Shown here one piece after another: positions 25,085 to 49,637 of a stretch of DNA of 64,000 nucleotides (positions are counted from its first letter, which is position 1; the number at the start of each line of letters is the position of its first letter). The notes beneath the pieces were generated by a model. It saw only the letters and a list, made by a program, of their open reading frames with translations. It was not told where the DNA came from and searched no databases. Position numbers and translations under genes: made by a program. Source of the stretch: Xiphias gladius (taxonomy: Eukaryota > Chordata > Actinopteri > Istiophoriformes > Xiphiidae); NCBI RefSeq assembly GCF_016859285.1, contig NC_053412.1, positions 6,509,789 through 6,573,788 on the forward strand, read 5' to 3'.

Positions 25085-25945
25085 AGAGCTGAAATAATCA
25101 GTTAATTATTCCTTAAGTCTGTTGGCAGAAACTTCAGTTGGTAGCACTTTGGACAATCATAAACGTTTAATGCCAAAAATTCACTGGTTCCAGGTTTCTC
25201 CAATCTGAATATGTACTGCTTTCCTTTGGGGCTGCAACGATTGTTTGATTAAACGGTTAGTTTTTCATCATAAAAAAAACCAAAACGATTTTTCAACCAT
25301 AATTCCTAAATAATTGTTGTTTTCAGCCTCTCAAACAGGAAGATGTTTTATATCACAGTTAACTAAATATTTTGGGGTTTTGGACTGTTGGTCAAACAGA
25401 ACAACACATTTGAAGAAGTGCTTTGGATTTCAAGAAACTGAAACTTAAACTGATGGACATTTTTTCACTCTTTTCTGCAGAATATATTGAATATATTGAT
25501 ATTGAAAATAACTGTTAGTTATGGCCACAGTTTCCTTACCCACATATGATAGTAAACCTGATTATTTTCATTCTGGATTAATCTGCCACTTATTAATTGT
25601 TTTTGTTGATTTAAAAAGCCAGAAAATGGTGAAAAAAAAGAGAAAAGTCAGTGTGAAGTATTTAAATTGCTTATTTTATTAAAACCTAAAGATAACCTGT
25701 TTTTTTCCCCTCATGACAGTAAACTGAATAATTCTTCAGAATAGTTGCTGATTAATTTTCTGTTCTGACGAATTTTTGCAGCTCTAAAACAGGATGTCAT
25801 AGAGTTTTTGACAAGTGGTCAGACAAAACAAGCACTGTTGGAGCTTATGATGGTCATTGTTCACTACTTTACTTACATTATATACATTTACACATATACA
25901 TTGATAATGAAAATAAGAGTTAGTCGAAGCCCTTTTTGAGTCACA
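25085..25945. repeat. Cluster of AT-rich interspersed repeat fragments
   Basis: At least three overlapping or adjoining fragments of the 14135-type family. Diagnostic pieces are GAGCTGAAATAATCAGTTAA (25086), GGGCTGCAACGATTGTTTGA (25229), TTTTGGACTGTTGGTCAAAC (25378) and a third fragment closing at about 25930 with AAATAAGAGTTAGTCGAAGC. It lies upstream of slc19a1 coding exon 1. Confidence 0.55.
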
Positions 25946-26417
25946 GCAGTGTGTTATAGTCTACCACGGTTCTGCTTCCAAAGTAGAAAACACAGCTGTG
26001 CTCTAATGTCAGCTGCAGTGTCTGCACAGTGTCGAAATAGTCTGACTGACAGACAACATTGTTATCTTTTCAGGTTAACAATGACACCAGATTCAGCTGC
26101 TGGATAGCCAGCTCTCAGACGACATCATAGTGTGGAATGAAGCAAAGGTCAACATTTTCTCTTAAATGCAAACAGCAGCAAGTAGCATTTTAACTACCTT
26201 GTCATCACCCTGTTAAATGGTTCACTTTCACTGTTCAAGTCTTCTCTTGCATGGAGAAGCAGAAGGGTTGAGGGGAAACCCTGCTGTGATTGATGTTTTC
26301 AAGCGAAACATTTGGGGTTTTACATTTTGTTTGTCCATTTCAAGGAGGAAGTTGGGAGCTTTTCTCATCAAAACAAGTCCTTGCATGCTGATTTGACAGG
26401 CTACACTCTGCATCACA

Positions 26418-33789
<7,372 letters not shown>

Positions 33790-35536
33790 CACCAGGAAAG
33801 TGTCTCGCCTTAAACTGTTTTCCATCCACATCTTATCTAGACCCAAGTGTTTGTTAATAAGCTCCTCAGATTCAGTGGGATCAATCATTTTAACCTCCTG
33901 ATGTTGGTGGAGAGGTTCGTTCAGTGTTAGCTTCTACAAGTGCCTCATTTGCTCCATAAAGCTCGTGCGCTACACAAATCTGACAGTCTGCAGGCATCAA
34001 GTGTCCGACGTCTTGGAGGAGTTTTGTATTTGATTTTGATGATCAGATGTGATTTGTTGTAGCTGAGAAGGTTACAAAACTTTTTTTGTTTTTGTTTGTT
34101 TGTTTAATGCAAAGAGCTAAGTGGCACTATGCTTCAGTATTGTGGAAAATCATCTTACACACATAGTGAAGGACAATTAGTGTAATGGCCGAGATTGAGC
34201 TTTTTTTGTATTTTGTCGAGGAAACGAAGCAAGAGAATCTGCAGCTGTAAGATGGTGAGCTGTCCTCTTTCAGTGGCACGGGTTCGGCATTCAAACAGGT
34301 TCGTGATCACTGTGCAATCGCTAAACATTACACTCGAGCAGGCTGCATTTTCTGGCTCAGCGGATGTCGTCACAACACTAATTTTTGTCATCCACACTCC
34401 TATTGCACTTAATGCCACAATTTCTGTGTTAGTGCCATTTGAAAAGAAATGAAAGTAACCTCATCAGTATAATTCCTTTTTGATTTTGCTATAATCAAAT
34501 TTTGACATCATGTTGTAAAATCAGTATCCTTTTATTATATGAAGCTGTAAACTGCAGATTTTATGCAGTGTATGTGATGTGACTTTAATTTTAAAATGAT
34601 TTTTTTGTAATTCTGTTAAAGTTGATCTTTGAAGACCATTTATAAACAGGCTACAGGATGTGTTCAGGAGAAATTATAAATGAAATAATGTTTACAGACA
34701 TTATTACACAGACACGCTTATTTGACTTTTATTCTAAATACAAGTCATTGAATTTGGTTATTTAACTGTGATATTTCTATTTTTATCTAAATTTACGCAG
34801 TATCTCAGTACTGCTGCTGATTCTCTGCCTGTTGCTTGTCAGTTTGTCTGAGCACCATTTTGGCAAACAGTCAACTACCGATAAGGGCTCCAACTCCTAC
34901 AACTCTCAGGCCTGTAGAAAACATAGGGATGCAGTGTTACTTGATACAACAGGTACTACAGTCTACAGTGATTAGGTTTTAACAAATGTCCATCAGGTTA
35001 CTTAAACAACAATCGTAGACAAGTCAAGAGATATAGAAGTATTTCTTACAGTAGATACAACAGTAGTTTCTATTTTTAATGTTAACTGAGTTTTGAGTTG
35101 GATTACATTCAGAATGTATAGATTTTTTATTTTTATTTTTGATTGAAATAGTTGCTGAGAAATTATGTAACTGTGAACCTGTCTAAATGCTGTCAAAAGG
35201 AAAACTGACGTTAATCAATGTTTATTTTGTATTGACAAATTTCCTTTGGTGGGTAAAAAAACCTCCTTGATCACGTTTTTTTTTTGGACCCGGTAGTTAA
35301 CCATCCTGTATTTTACAGTAATCCTATTTACGGCTTCTCGGGGGGTCCCGAGTTGTGTTGATGAACTGTTTATCAATCATTTTTGCAGAAGAAATCCTTG
35401 TAACTAGATTTTTATTTTTTTTTTATTTTTATTTTTTATTTTAATCAGAATGAGATTATACAAGAAAACAGTATTTTACATGCTAATAATAGTGTTTGAT
35501 GTACTAAGTTCATAATAGACTTGGATTGTAAATAAA
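33790..35536 (+). other. Probable slc19a1 3' UTR with poly(A) signal
   Basis: After the stop codon at 33789 there is no further gene. The first clear plus-strand AATAAA is at 35531-35536, giving a 3' UTR of about 1.75 kb. The true end could be earlier with a variant signal. Confidence 0.45.
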
Positions 35537-35559
35537 GCATGTCCATGCGAGTTGTTTGG

Positions 35560-37690
35560 TCAGCTGCAGTTGCTGCTCACAACATGAAGATCAAGAGCTG
35601 TCTGATTCTTATGTTTTTCTGCATTTCTCGGTTGGAGTTTGTTTTTTTTTTTTTGTCCCCCCCCCCCTCTTGACTGTTTCTACAGCTGAACACAGATATG
35701 ATGGCCCCTCCCCTCCGCTGGGATAAATCTACTCCTTCTAAACTCACTGCATTTGCAAGACCTGGTTTCCCCTGGTGGGAAAGGTGGCTGTGATTAAATG
35801 TCTACAGATCTCCGAACCAAGGACAAAAAGGAAACTTGAAAATGTGTATATACTGCAAGTACCCTGCCTGAACTCTTAAGCTTGCAAAGGGCAAATTAAG
35901 ACATAAAAATAAATAATTTGGGGGATCCTAGGTTTAGATTGCTGTCATTATTTTTAAATTTTTTTGCATAGAGCAGTATTTAGAAAACAAAATGATCCAC
36001 TGACTATGTACAAAACAGCAGAATTTGTTCTGCACTCATGTAGCCTCTAATTGTCTGCTGCCACTAAAACGTGTAAGAATTTATCGTAGTGTATGAATAC
36101 TAATAAAATGCAATGTGACATTTAAAATTCTTTGATACATAAATCATGTTAATTATTACACAAACAAAATGCTTCTTTGATGCATTTTGGCAAATATTAC
36201 TACATATCTATATAGAAACATATCAGATATATCTATAGATAAATCTCATTAGAAAAACACTCAGCTGCTTTAAAACTGATTAAACCTTGAACACACGTGA
36301 CTCACCCTGGTATCAGTGAGTGAAATGTGTCGACTTGCTGCCCACAAGTGGTTCAACTTTGGACTATCTATCCAATTTGTCAGCTACAACATAAATATCT
36401 CACTTATTCCTCTATTTTACTGTTGGGGGGGGGGGACTAGAGACGTAATTAAAAACAGGTCAAAAACTGATATGTGGATTTATAAAACAAGAAGCTGGAG
36501 TTCAGGTTTGATATTGTTGGTTTTATTAAATATTGCCCTTATAAAACTCCTACACATTTACATATCCTTTATATCCTCACACTGCAACAAACCACAACAA
36601 ATAATCAGTTAACAGGGTTTGAATATGAAGTGATCTCAGTGTCTAAAAAAAAATGTGGGGTGTTTTGAATTTTCTAAACTTTTAAAAATGTCAGTGCCAC
36701 AGCTCATTCTTGACGGACGCTTTCAATTAATGAGTGCTGCTTCGTTGGTTAAAAGGAGTTTCACAAATTTTGGAAATAATCTCAAACTCATTAGTTTTTA
36801 TATAAAAACACAGATGGATTTGATCATTTAAAGCTGCACTCTTAGATTAGATGGAAGAAAAGTAAGTGCAAAACAAACCCGTCATCCATCTATTTCATTC
36901 ACACACGGTGCATTGGAAAGCCGCAAAACCAAACATTTTGAAATTCGTCCTTCAGAATTAAAAGATGAATACAGAGGAAACATTTAATCAACGATAAGAA
37001 GAGGTAAATAAAGTCAGTGTTCGCAGAAGTGAAGATAAAAACATTCAGAGACATAAAAAAAACCTCAAAATAAGAAAAGGAAAAATAATGGATTGACTTT
37101 GAGCTTAAAATGTAACATTTTAGCAAGTTTGCATACTTAGCACAAAGCTGTTGCAGAGGAGTCAGTGCTAAAGTACTGTACAAAGCCCGGATTGTTGGTC
37201 GAGCCCAAACCAGACAATGGTGCCACTTTCCCCCTCTATTGTCAGTCCAGTTCCTCCCCACCAAGTCCAAACTGTACTCTACCGCTGAGAAGCTGCATGG
37301 AACCGGACCGGACCCGCCTCAAATCCTCTTTGGCCGCTGACTCAATGAGCTCGACACACCGGTTGGTGTCAGGTATGCCGTCCGTCACAGGAAAAGCGCA
37401 CTTAACTCGGCTTCCTGGTATTGTCTAAACGTTTCTCTGCCTCTCTGGAAAATCAAGTGACAAACCTCAGGAAGATCTGAGATCTACTTCAAGTCTAAAA
37501 GCTTCTCTCTGTGGCAGTGCTGCTCTTAGCATCTGGGCTACTTTTTTTTTTCTCTCATTCTAATAAACTCTATCATTTCCCTTCTTAGTGTCTTTTAAAT
37601 GCCCTTTTCATACACGTGACTTATAGTAGGTCCCAGCAGGCGATGGCTGAGTAAACTAATGTATTCCGTTTAAAATAAGCAGCAAAAAAA
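35560..37690. other. Intergenic, slc19a1 to the Ig-receptor gene
   Basis: AT-rich; no supportable coding exon on either strand. Contains short homopolymers (poly-T then poly-C at 35642-35667, poly-G at 36425-36434). A TTTATT at 37692-37697 is a possible minus-strand poly(A) signal for the receptor gene to the right. Confidence 0.4.
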
Positions 37691-38091
37691 TTTTATTTTC
37701 AGTACATCTGTCGATGTGATGTGTTCACAGTTACATGTGGTATAAAGGGGAGCAAGACTTGAGTCTTGAACATGCCGCGATACTGACTTTTGTTCAGTTT
37801 TTTTGGCATTAAAAGCCGTAATAAAAATTGTTAACACCCAATTTTGTTTGAAAGTAGCTGAGGATAATGTCGCTCTCACATTTTTCTTTGCAGCTTGTAC
37901 GACTATTAAGGGATTTTCAGTAATAAGTGTAGTGTAAACACGGAAACTCTGAAAAAAAAAAATACTCGGAATGATCCCATACTCTGACCTTTAGTGCCGT
38001 TGTACTGTTCCAGTAACATTTCATGTGCACTTCTGGATTTCCTACAACATTTCTGCTTCACCCTGGATCTTGTGGATCGTCGTTTTTACGC

Positions 38092-38815
38092 CTAACGGGG
38101 TCCTGGACTCGGCGTCCTCGGGCCATCTATGTCATTGCCGTTTCCTCTGCCCAATGACAAATGAAAGAAGAAGAGTCACACACTGCTGCTAAAGACTACA
38201 CACCTGTACGGAAAGCCATAAAAGTTATTCAACACTTGTCAGATATATAGGTCTTTAAGTGGATACAAGCTATAGAAAGTAAATTATTATATTTAGCGAA
38301 AGGCAGGTGGTTTTTTTTTTTTCCATCTCACCGTCTCCTTGTCCCATCTCTTGACGCGCAGTGGTGCCATTAGACTCAGCAGCGTCTCTTGCTGGATTAA
38401 TGATATGGACATATGGGTTTCAACTTTTTTTTCCCCATCATATTAAAAAAAAAAAAAAAAAAAAAAATTGGACAGAAATAAAGGAAATGGGCCGTGGCTT
38501 AAACTTACGTTGCCTCCTAGGCTTCCGCCAGAAGTCTGTAACATTAGAGAAAAAAAGGACAGTCCACTGTCAGATCTGACTTTAAAGGCCTTGGCCATTT
38601 TTCTCTATCAGCAACGCTCTGAATTTCAAAGCATAAATAGGCGGGAGGGTAACAAGTCATTTGAGTTACTGACCTGCTTCCCAAGGCATGGACGCTGCAG
38701 GGAGAGAGCGACATTACATGTTCATATACTGACAATGATGCTAAACAGGGAGCCCTAAAGTAAAGTGTTAACGACATACATGTATTTATGATAAGGACTG
38801 GAAAAAGAATTTACT

Positions 38816-38846
<31 letters not shown>

Positions 38847-40799
38847 GTGTATGTGTATATAAGTAAATTCTCTTTAAGATGTATTTTGCTCAAAACGTTT
38901 TTAAACTGCTTTCTCACCTTTTTGGAAGAACCACATTCCTAGAGGGAAAAAAATCAACAGAATGATTAAAATCTCAGGCCTCACTCACCATTATCAGTCT
39001 CGAATAAAAGTACAAATTCATAAATACAGATTCATAAACAACTCAGAATTTTGTAAATTAGGGAGGAAACGCATACCTGCTTTCCATCTGTGTAAAAGAC
39101 CCAGCACTACCACAGCTGTCAGCAGACAGATGAAGACTGTGAGCCCCGTGCTGATTTTCGGATTCCCCTCAGGTTCTGTAAAATGACAACGATGGCAGTA
39201 AGAGGCCTTTCATGGAAACACTCTTCTGTTGGTGTTCACTCACACCTCAAGGCCTGATTTAGGTCAGCCAGGTAAATGCCATGACGTGCGGTCATGCCTT
39301 GTGATTGTTTCTAGGCTAGAACAGAGAGGATTCACAGTGACAACTCACGAGTAGTGGAGGTGGTAGGAGTGTTGGCGGTGGTGAAAGGGTTGGGGATGGG
39401 TTTGCTGCTCTCCCGACTGACTGGATTGTCCAGCTCGCAGCTGAACTCCTTTGTGCTTGAACTGTTTTCCTGGGAGTCGAGTGAAACACTAAGTTATTAT
39501 CAGTCATATACCAAAAGTTTATATACACATTTTTTTTTTTTTGATGAAAAGAGAGCAGCTTATTATTGAAAAAATTAGCCTTGACAACATTATACCGACT
39601 CTCCACAGTGGCACCGATGTTGAACTATGTCCTTTTTCCGACATTCCCATAGAAATCCTCAAACTCCTTAAATATCCTTGTTTGGTTGTAAACCTCGCAT
39701 AATTCCTTACTATCACAGCAGTTTGCCGATAAGGAAAGAAAACTAGGGCTGCAATTAACACTTATTTTCATTATGATTATTTTCTCAGTCACTTATTAAT
39801 TTGGTCTATAAAACAGCAGAAAATAGTGAAGCGGATCATAACTTTCCCAAGATGATGTCTACAGATTGCTTTTTAGCCCAACCAGGAGTCCAAAACTTCA
39901 AAATATTCTGCTCAAACCAGCAAACAACTGAAAATGGACCTAATTAATCACTTAGGAAAATTTGTTTCAGGTCGACAGAAAGCACAGAAAAAAAAAAAAC
40001 TCCACATATTATATAAACAACACCTTTTCGACACGGTGCTCCTTAGATGAAGTTGTCAACTCTTCGTCATCTGACCTCCATTTGTAGGTGACTAGCTCGA
40101 CACCTGTGGTGTTTCCTTCGCAGGTCAAAATACAGCTGGTCCGCTCATCATCACACGATTTAGTGACAATGGGCACAGGGACGGGAACTGTTGTTATTGG
40201 AGGAAAAAAAAAACAAACAAAACCAAAAAAACTGAAAAAATTCAAAGTTGACGCCCTTTTTTTTTTTTTCATTCACTTCCCAAAATTCAGTGAAACGCAA
40301 AATCTCTGAGTCGCTTAACTTGATGAACCTTGTTAAACCGTGTGCAATTCATTACTTACAGATGACTGTGAGACGAGTTGGAGTGGCCTTGATGTTGTTG
40401 ATTTCGGCCGTGTACACTGCACTGTCGTCTCGCGTCAGACCTTTGATTGTCATCTCTCCACTTGAAATGTTCAGGCTACCACGATCTTTAAACAAGCACG
40501 GACAGTGTTAGCTTCTCAGCAGGGGTCTCACAAACGATTAAAAAGATGTAACCACTGTACCATTTAGCTTTAACCTTTGGGGGAAACCCCCCCCCCCACA
40601 GACGCCAAAGGGTTCGGCTGAACGAGGGCCATTGTACCTTCGAAATGACGATAGTAAGTAATATCCGTGTCAGGTTCCTCCCACTGGATGGCAATGTTGG
40701 GACCATCTCTCCACACGATGCTGGTGATGGGGCCGGTCACAGACCCGGAGCCAGGATTGAGGACAACTTCATCGCCCTCCTTCTTGTACAGTGTAATCT
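38092..40799 (-). CDS. SLAM/CD2-family-like Ig receptor, signal exon not found
   Basis: Nine exons on minus that join in phase: 40799-40638, 40485-40360, 40187-40024, 39469-39349, 39175-39077, 38938-38918, 38535-38509, 38391-38332, and a last exon from 38146 or 38144. Exons 1-2 form a V-type Ig domain (EITLYKKEGDEVVLNPG, ITSIVWRDG, then GEMTIKGLTRDDSAVYTAEI, whose DDSAVY is the usual D-x-A-x-Y motif). Exons 3-4 form a C2-type domain (SCILTCEG...VTYKWRSDD...KEFSCEL). A Thr/Pro-rich stalk follows, then one TM helix (GLTVFICLLTAVVVLGLL) and a short basic tail. The layout matches SLAM/CD48/CD244-type leukocyte receptors, which act in cell-cell recognition. The visible tail has no ITSM (TxYxxV/I). 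The first exon listed starts in phase 1, so a signal-peptide exon must lie upstream, but I found none between 40,800 and 43,250. The exact family member cannot be told. Confidence 0.72.
38807..38870. repeat. Near-perfect 64-nt inverted repeat with CA/TG core
   Basis: GAATTTACTTATATACACA on the left is matched by TGTGTATATAAGTAAATTC on the right, with a CA tract between. The arms can pair along almost their whole length. It lies in an intron of the SLAM-like gene. Confidence 0.8.
39744..39970. repeat. AT-rich interspersed repeat copy, reverse orientation
   Basis: Starts TAGGGCTGCAATTAACACTT and contains the reverse complement of the TTTTGGACTCC...GGGCTAAAAAGCAATCTG portion, ending TCAGGTCGACAGAAAGCA. 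It sits in an intron of the SLAM-like gene. Confidence 0.55.
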
Positions 40800-40949
40800 C
40801 TGAAAGAACGAAAAGAAACTCCGTGTGCCAGTTTTCCTCGTCCAAACATCCTTTTAAATTGGCTTTTTATCCACTGGACTCTGGTGTTATCATAGGTAAA
40901 GGATTTAATATTAGGCTGCTGTCTTTTAGCTAGCAACCCGTTATCAGTT

Positions 40950-41140
40950 AAATCAAATTCACTCAAGTTATTGATCGACTGATTTTATACTGCTGTGTGA
41001 TCAATATCTTTGAGTTTTGGACTGTTGGTCGAACAAAACAAGTAATGTGAAGGCGTCACCTTGGCCTTGAAATTGTGATGGATCTTTTTTCACTATTCTC
41101 TGACATTTTATGGACTAATCAATTATTTTTTGTAAAAAAG
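40950..41140. repeat. AT-rich interspersed repeat copy
   Basis: Carries the clearest internal block of the family: TATCTTTGAGTTTTGGACTG, then TTGGTCGAACAAAACAAG, GGCGTCACCTTGGCC and CTGACATTTTATGGACTAAT. The A-rich stretch at 41138-41170 follows it. Confidence 0.65.
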
Positions 41141-41149
41141 AGAAAAAAA

Positions 41150-43250
41150 AAAAAAAAGAAAAAAAAAGACATAAATAAAACCCTAGATGAAATAATATTT
41201 TGTAAAGCAACAAAAGGAGGCTGGTGACATCAGAAAGAGCCTTTGCTGGAAATTGTTTATGGATATTAAGTTGATGATCATGACCTTGGAATTTTTTGAG
41301 GGGAATGGGAATTTAAGGAAATGGTGAGTTTTTCATTGGCCAATTGCAGTAGATTCAAGCTACATTTTGACCGTAATTAAAGAGGTTAAACTGCACAGTT
41401 TACTGTTATACTCCTTCTCCGTGCTTCTCCAGATCTCATATTTAGAAAAGGAAAAAGTTAAGGTTGTTTATTCATCATTGCAGTTTGAGAGGACAGAGGC
41501 TGATTTAGCTTTTTTTTATTTCCTGCTTGGTTTGAGACACTGGGAGATATTAATGGCAATGAGTAATGCAGATGATATTAATATTAGGAGAGGGCTTTTG
41601 TTTGTTTTTTTTGGTCTCTCCTGCATATCTTTATAACAAACAAATATATTTTTTTCCAACAAAACATTTGGGAAAATGTTACACAAGTCATCACTTGTGT
41701 GAACAGATGTGAACTTCAATGTTGCCATGGATTCGTGGGCAGCCTGTATCTGTTCACATTTTGGAAAAACGAGCCACGCCGAATTAGTTATCATCAGTTC
41801 CCTTCTGTTATTGTACCTTCGGCTCCATTGACAGCTGTCAGTGAATTACTTTGATGCCGGAGAGAATTTAAAAACCCGACGATTCTCGGGCCAGTTCTGA
41901 AGTGCTCAAAATTCCTGTCCCCACCAGTTCACTGTGCGTCTATGTCGCAGTTATGAGATAAGGGTCTCGTCCTTATCAGACAGTTTTCTCGTTGTTATGA
42001 GATAAAGAATAAAATAAAAACCCTCATGCAATCTGTATTACTGACAGTAGGTTTTACCTGCCTGAACCCAATTTACTGAATACAATATGTACAGGCAAGA
42101 TTATAATGGGTGGGGCCATGGATATGGAGAGTCACAATACAGCGGCAGGACCCGCAAGACACACCCAGAGAGTCCACAAAAAAATGGGGTTTTAAACGCA
42201 CGAAAACGAGTCAGCGAACCGTCAGCTGGCTGCAATGGACCTACCGGACTGCGCGGACACGACAGCCAGGAAAAGACACGACCAGCCGGCCAAATTCCTC
42301 CACGACCCAGCCGACCACATCCTATTTTAGCCTCCGTCAGTTAGAGAGTCCGGCGCGAGGAGGGGGGGGGTCCGAACAGCTTCTCGCTCAGAGGCCGGAG
42401 AAACATGTCAGGTTAAGTTCATTAAAAGCTAAAAACATCACCGGTTAAGCGTGCTAGCTTAGACACATCCGCTAATTGGCGCGAGGCGGAGGGAAGGCGG
42501 CGGGGGAGAGAACTCTCAAACCGAAAGCGGCCGTAACCAACTGCACAGTCTCGGTGTCTCCGCCCTCCGCCCTCCTCGTCCGGGAGACCCGCCGTAGGCG
42601 TGCGTTATGCCGGCCCAACCAACGCGAGGCTAAGGCTCTTAATGTGTGGAGGTCGTGGCCGCGAGCCGGGAAACCCATCAGCACTTTATCTCACGTGAGA
42701 GAAAAATCAACATTTTTCATTGAACAATTAAAGCGCATTTAGGCGCAATAGGTCAACTTCCTTTGTGAAGCCGTTTTTTTTTTTTAGACTGATACAACCT
42801 GTTGGTCATTTGTTGATGATGTTCATTTGACTTATTGTAGTAGTGTGTGGGGTTGTATCATCGAGATTCCTTAAACCCTTAAATCGAATCACATGCAGTG
42901 ATTTGTGGCCACAGATTGCGTCTTTCCTACCCTTGAGTCTCAGTTTAACTTCTGCCATCAAATACTTTTGTCTTAGGGGCCCAGTTTGACCCCTTGGGCA
43001 ACGATGTGTCAATCCCCCCAGCCAACACCTTTCATTTCTTCTCTCTCTTCCATTTGTAGACTAAAGCCTGGGCGAGAAACTTCAGCTCTCGATTTTCCAG
43101 GTCTGATTCATTCAGGCCCTGATCTAAACCCAGTACCTGCAGATAACGCGATTTTTTTTCACCCTGAATCCAATAAACTTAACTTCGAGAGTCTCTCTTT
43201 GACTGTGGGGAAGAGTTTAAGGATGAGGATCTATTTTTTTTTTTAAACTC
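41150..43250. other. Space between the SLAM-like gene and cyp4f
   Basis: No supportable exon. A GC-richer block at about 42230-42680 has open frames in several phases with no recognisable protein; it may be a promoter-like region. It was searched on minus for a signal-peptide exon ending in phase 1, without success. Confidence 0.4.
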
Positions 43251-43254
43251 AGGA

Positions 43255-43260
43255 TTTATT
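43255..43260 (-). terminator. Poly(A) signal of the cyp4f gene
   Basis: TTTATT on plus (AATAAA on minus), about 285 bases downstream of the CYP4F stop codon. Confidence 0.65.
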
Positions 43261-43543
43261 TAAACCAAACAACAGAAAAATAATGAATGTTTCAACAGTA
43301 AATTGCCTATTCCATGATGCAATATAACATTAAATTATATACATTTTTTAAAGTGATAGTAAAAGAATCATGTGGCCAAACATTGTGCTTTTTGTAGAAA
43401 ACAAAGGTTGCAAATGCATTTAGAGACAATACGGTAAGCATAAACAGTGACAACAACAGTACTAAAGTCCCAGGTGTGAGGCCAGAGCTTCTGTGCTTTT
43501 GTTATATTACAAAACAGGTACACGTGTCGTCCTGCTGGATCTC

Positions 43544-48351
<4,808 letters not shown>

Positions 48352-49310
48352 GCTGTGATGGAAGGAGAGACGGCGTGAGACGTCTGGCTTGCTTGAAGCT
48401 CGTCCAGTTCTGACTGCGGTTGTGTTCACAAGGAGAAGCTGTTGTTGATGTTGAAACATGCAGAAACCAAACCCTTCCAACTGTTACTGCAAATATTTCA
48501 ACAGCAACAACTGCTGCTGTGACCATTGTGCGCAGGGGTTAAAGTGGGATTTGGCAGGTGGGGAACCTGCTGTCTCCTCTGCTCCTTCAGAGGAGACACT
48601 AACATTAACTAAGATTGGTTTAAAACATTAATGTTAGGAAGCTTATCACACATACAAACATTTACACCAACCTACATCTGTCCCATACATTAACACATGA
48701 TATAAAAGGGGGGGTACATTGTAAAATCAAATTAATGGACCTGTTGGGATTCATATTAAAATGAATCCAGGTAAAGGCAAAGATATCATCAGCATAAAAA
48801 ACTACCACACTGGTGACTGCAAACGGCTTCACAGATGCAGAAATTGGGTCAAACTAACGTGACTCCTGTCCATCAGCCCCGAATGATGGCAGTACCTCAG
48901 ACGGCTCTGGAGGTCCCAGGATCAGCACCTTGGACGTTGACAGTGATCCACTTTGTAGATAAAGGAAAGCAGGAGCAAGCTGCAGACTGTTGGCTCGTCT
49001 GCCAAGAGTCTGGAACCTGTTTAACAACTGATTATGTTGGTTTAGCTCAGTAGCAGATTCAGTTCAAGAGAGCATCACTGACCCAGAAGCCTCCAGACAG
49101 ATGGACTCACATTAACCTGAGCCTCTGCTGGAAAATAACATCACAGCAGAAAAGAGGCTCAAAGGAGGCCCAAAGATTTGTTTGGCTTTTTTCATGTTCA
49201 GTTTATCGACAAAAATTGAGAGACCGTCACTAATTAGAAACATTTCCTGATTATTGTGGATATATTCCTTGAATCTACGTCCCCACTGAAGAAGAAGAAG
49301 ATGCAGCAGC
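48352..49310. other. Upstream of cyp4f; no gene seen
   Basis: Presumed cyp4f promoter and 5' UTR at the left. A perfect 10-bp-stem hairpin (GTCTCCTCTG / CAGAGGAGAC) lies at 48572-48597. No clear TATA box in register was identified. Confidence 0.35.
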
Positions 49311-49350
49311 AGCAACAGCGCCCCCTGCTGGTTTTGTAGCGAGAAGTGCA

Positions 49351-49471
49351 AAAGCTTACAGCACCTGGTATTCCCAGGCGGTCTCCCATCCAAGTACTGA
49401 CCAGGCCCGACCCTGCTTGGCTTCCGAGATCAGACGAGATCGGGCGTGTTCAGGGTGGTATGGCCGTAAGC
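49351..49471 (-). rRNA. 5S ribosomal RNA gene, copy 1
   Basis: 121 nt on minus, starting GCTTACGGCCATACCACCCT and ending TGCTGTAAGCTTT, with internal Pol III control sequences (AAGCCAAGCAGGGTCGGGCC and GGATGGGAGACCGCCTGG). A TATAAAAAG lies about 25 bp upstream (49491-49499 on plus as CTTTTTATA). It has GTCTGATCTCGG, as in human 5S, where the other two copies have GTCCGATCTCGG. Termination T-run follows. Looks functional. Confidence 0.95.
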
Positions 49472-49637
49472 GACAGCGTTATGGACAAACTGGCTTTTTA
49501 TAGTCCATGTGACGCCACGTGCTCTTCTGCCTCCACGTGCAGTGACAGTAGATCGTGAGCCTTTATAACAGACGGTGGTCGCCCCGTCATCTGGACTATA
49601 CTCTATGTTATCCTAATTATCAAAATCATTATCTAAA

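Noticed and set aside
42060-42112. Candidate signal-peptide exon MAPPIIILPVHIV on minus before donor GCAG|GTAAAA
   Set aside because: It ends in phase 2, but the V-domain exon at 40799 needs phase 1, and the peptide is a poor signal sequence.
42087-42742. Several overlapping frames in a GC-richer block
   Set aside because: Different proteins in every phase, none recognisable; no matching splice phase for the missing signal exon of the receptor.
49041-49075. TTTAGCTCAGTAGCAGATTCAG resembling a tRNA A box
   Set aside because: No proper B box or cloverleaf could be drawn around it.
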